Made by a program: the position numbers and the translations under genes
The notes under the pieces: model-generated
Seen by the model: only the letters and a program-made list of their open reading frames with translations
The model's database searches: none
Told to the model about the DNA's origin: nothing
Shown here: positions 13,325 through 13,703 of the stretch, one piece after another
Layout: each line of letters begins with the position of its first letter
How positions within the stretch are numbered: the first letter of the stretch is position 1
From: Elioraea sp964533585
GTDB lineage: Bacteria; Pseudomonadota; Alphaproteobacteria; Acetobacterales; Acetobacteraceae
Length of the DNA stretch: 13,703 bases
Assembly (NCBI GenBank): GCA_964533585.1
Contig: CAZHMM010000104.1
Location: 1-13,703 of the forward strand
Direction: 5' to 3'

Positions 13325-13703
13325 CGGTTCCGTTCGACGACAGCACGCGGCTGGCCGACCTGCCGCGCGAGCGGCGGCGTGCCGTCATCGCCTGGTCGCT
13401 CTACGACTGGGCCAACAGCGCCTTCCCGGCGGTGATCGGCACCTTCGTGTTCGCGACCTACTTCGTCCAGGCGGTCGCCGCGAGCGAGACCGTCGGGACG
13501 TCGCAATGGGGCCTCGCGATGGCGATCGCGGGGGTGCTGATCGCCGTTCTCTCGCCGCCGCTCGGCGCGATCGCCGACGGCGCGGGCGGGCGCAAGCCGT
13601 GGCTCGCCGGCTTCACGGTGATGGCGGTGATCACCTGCGGCGCGTTGTGGTGGGTGCGGCCCGACCCTGCCTCGGTGCCGTTCGCTCTGGTTGTGGTGGT
13701 GCT
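13321..13703 (+). CDS. UMF1-family MFS transporter; C-terminus beyond the window
   Basis: The first 127 residues of an inner-membrane transporter, starting at GTG 13321 inside the GDH stop (GTGA overlap 13321-13324). After a charged N-tail (LADLPRERRRA) comes WSLYDWANSAFPAVIGTFVF (25-44), the signature first helix of UMF1 (Atg22-like) proteins. A second helix (about 63-80) and the MFS loop LGAIADGAGGRKPWL (81-95) follow, then a third helix (about 95-112, VMAVITCGALWWV) and the start of a fourth. Full-length members have about 420-460 residues and 12 helices. Atg22 exports amino acids from the yeast vacuole; bacterial substrates are not established. Coupling to glutamate dehydrogenase suggests an amino-acid-related substrate, but that is inference. 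No termination codon is seen up to the window end. Confidence 0.9.
   Translation, partial: MTVPFDDSTRLADLPRERRRAVIAWSLYDWANSAFPAVIGTFVFATYFVQAVAASETVGTSQWGLAMAIAGVLIAVLSPPLGAIADGAGGRKPWLAGFTVMAVITCGALWWVRPDPASVPFALVVVV

Noticed and set aside
1..13703. CRISPR array, tRNA, rRNA, insertion sequence or integration site
   Set aside because: No regularly spaced repeats, cloverleaf-like segments, transposase-like proteins or flanking direct repeats were seen on either strand.

Overview
The window is very GC-rich, and third codon positions are almost all G or C. Its gene set points to an alphaproteobacterium, most likely Rhodospirillales/Acetobacteraceae-like. The evidence is a ~1,570-residue NAD-dependent glutamate dehydrogenase, an exported caspase-like protein, an ABHD10-like hydrolase and compact gene packing with GTGA-type overlaps. 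The taxonomic placement is inference; there is no rRNA or other marker here. I see no tRNA, rRNA, CRISPR array, insertion sequence or phage gene, and no gene-free stretch longer than about 300 bases.

Layout, left to right. Positions 1-1079 (minus) hold the N-terminal ~359 codons of a class III PLP aminotransferase that runs off the left edge. Just upstream on the same strand is a GT-B family 4 glycosyltransferase (1147-2286). A divergent alpha/beta hydrolase (2334-3089, plus) follows. Its 3' end overlaps by 51 bp the 3' end of a convergent atypical SDR/NAD-epimerase-like gene (3039-3932, minus). Positions 3980-4819 (plus) encode a membrane-anchored TPR protein and 4835-6334 (minus) a secreted caspase-family protein. 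These two converge on a short palindrome that contains both stop codons. Going on along the minus strand are a glutathione S-transferase (6392-7060), an exported protein made of two copies of an unnamed ~80-residue domain (7136-7750), and a small exported OmpA-like protein (7954-8382). After a 238-bp divergent intergenic region, the plus strand carries the NAD-glutamate dehydrogenase (8621-13324). It is coupled by a 4-bp GTGA overlap to a UMF1-type MFS transporter that runs off the right edge.

The most notable observation is that both convergent genes near 4-5 kb are broken by an in-frame TAA. In the TPR gene, TAA 4163-4165 separates a hydrophobic anchor and Pro/Ala-rich linker from the TPR domain in the same frame. 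In the caspase gene, TAA 5003-5005 separates the protein from 55 further well-formed, beta-sandwich-like codons that end at a natural TGA inside the shared palindrome. No complete gene in the window uses TAA as its ordinary stop. This looks like two premature stops (decay or sequence error). Programmed readthrough or re-initiation is a less likely alternative.

Functionally, the right part handles central nitrogen/carbon metabolism (glutamate to 2-oxoglutarate plus a co-translated transporter). The middle minus-strand run is mainly envelope or exported proteins. The left part is a mix of housekeeping enzymes with no evident shared pathway.
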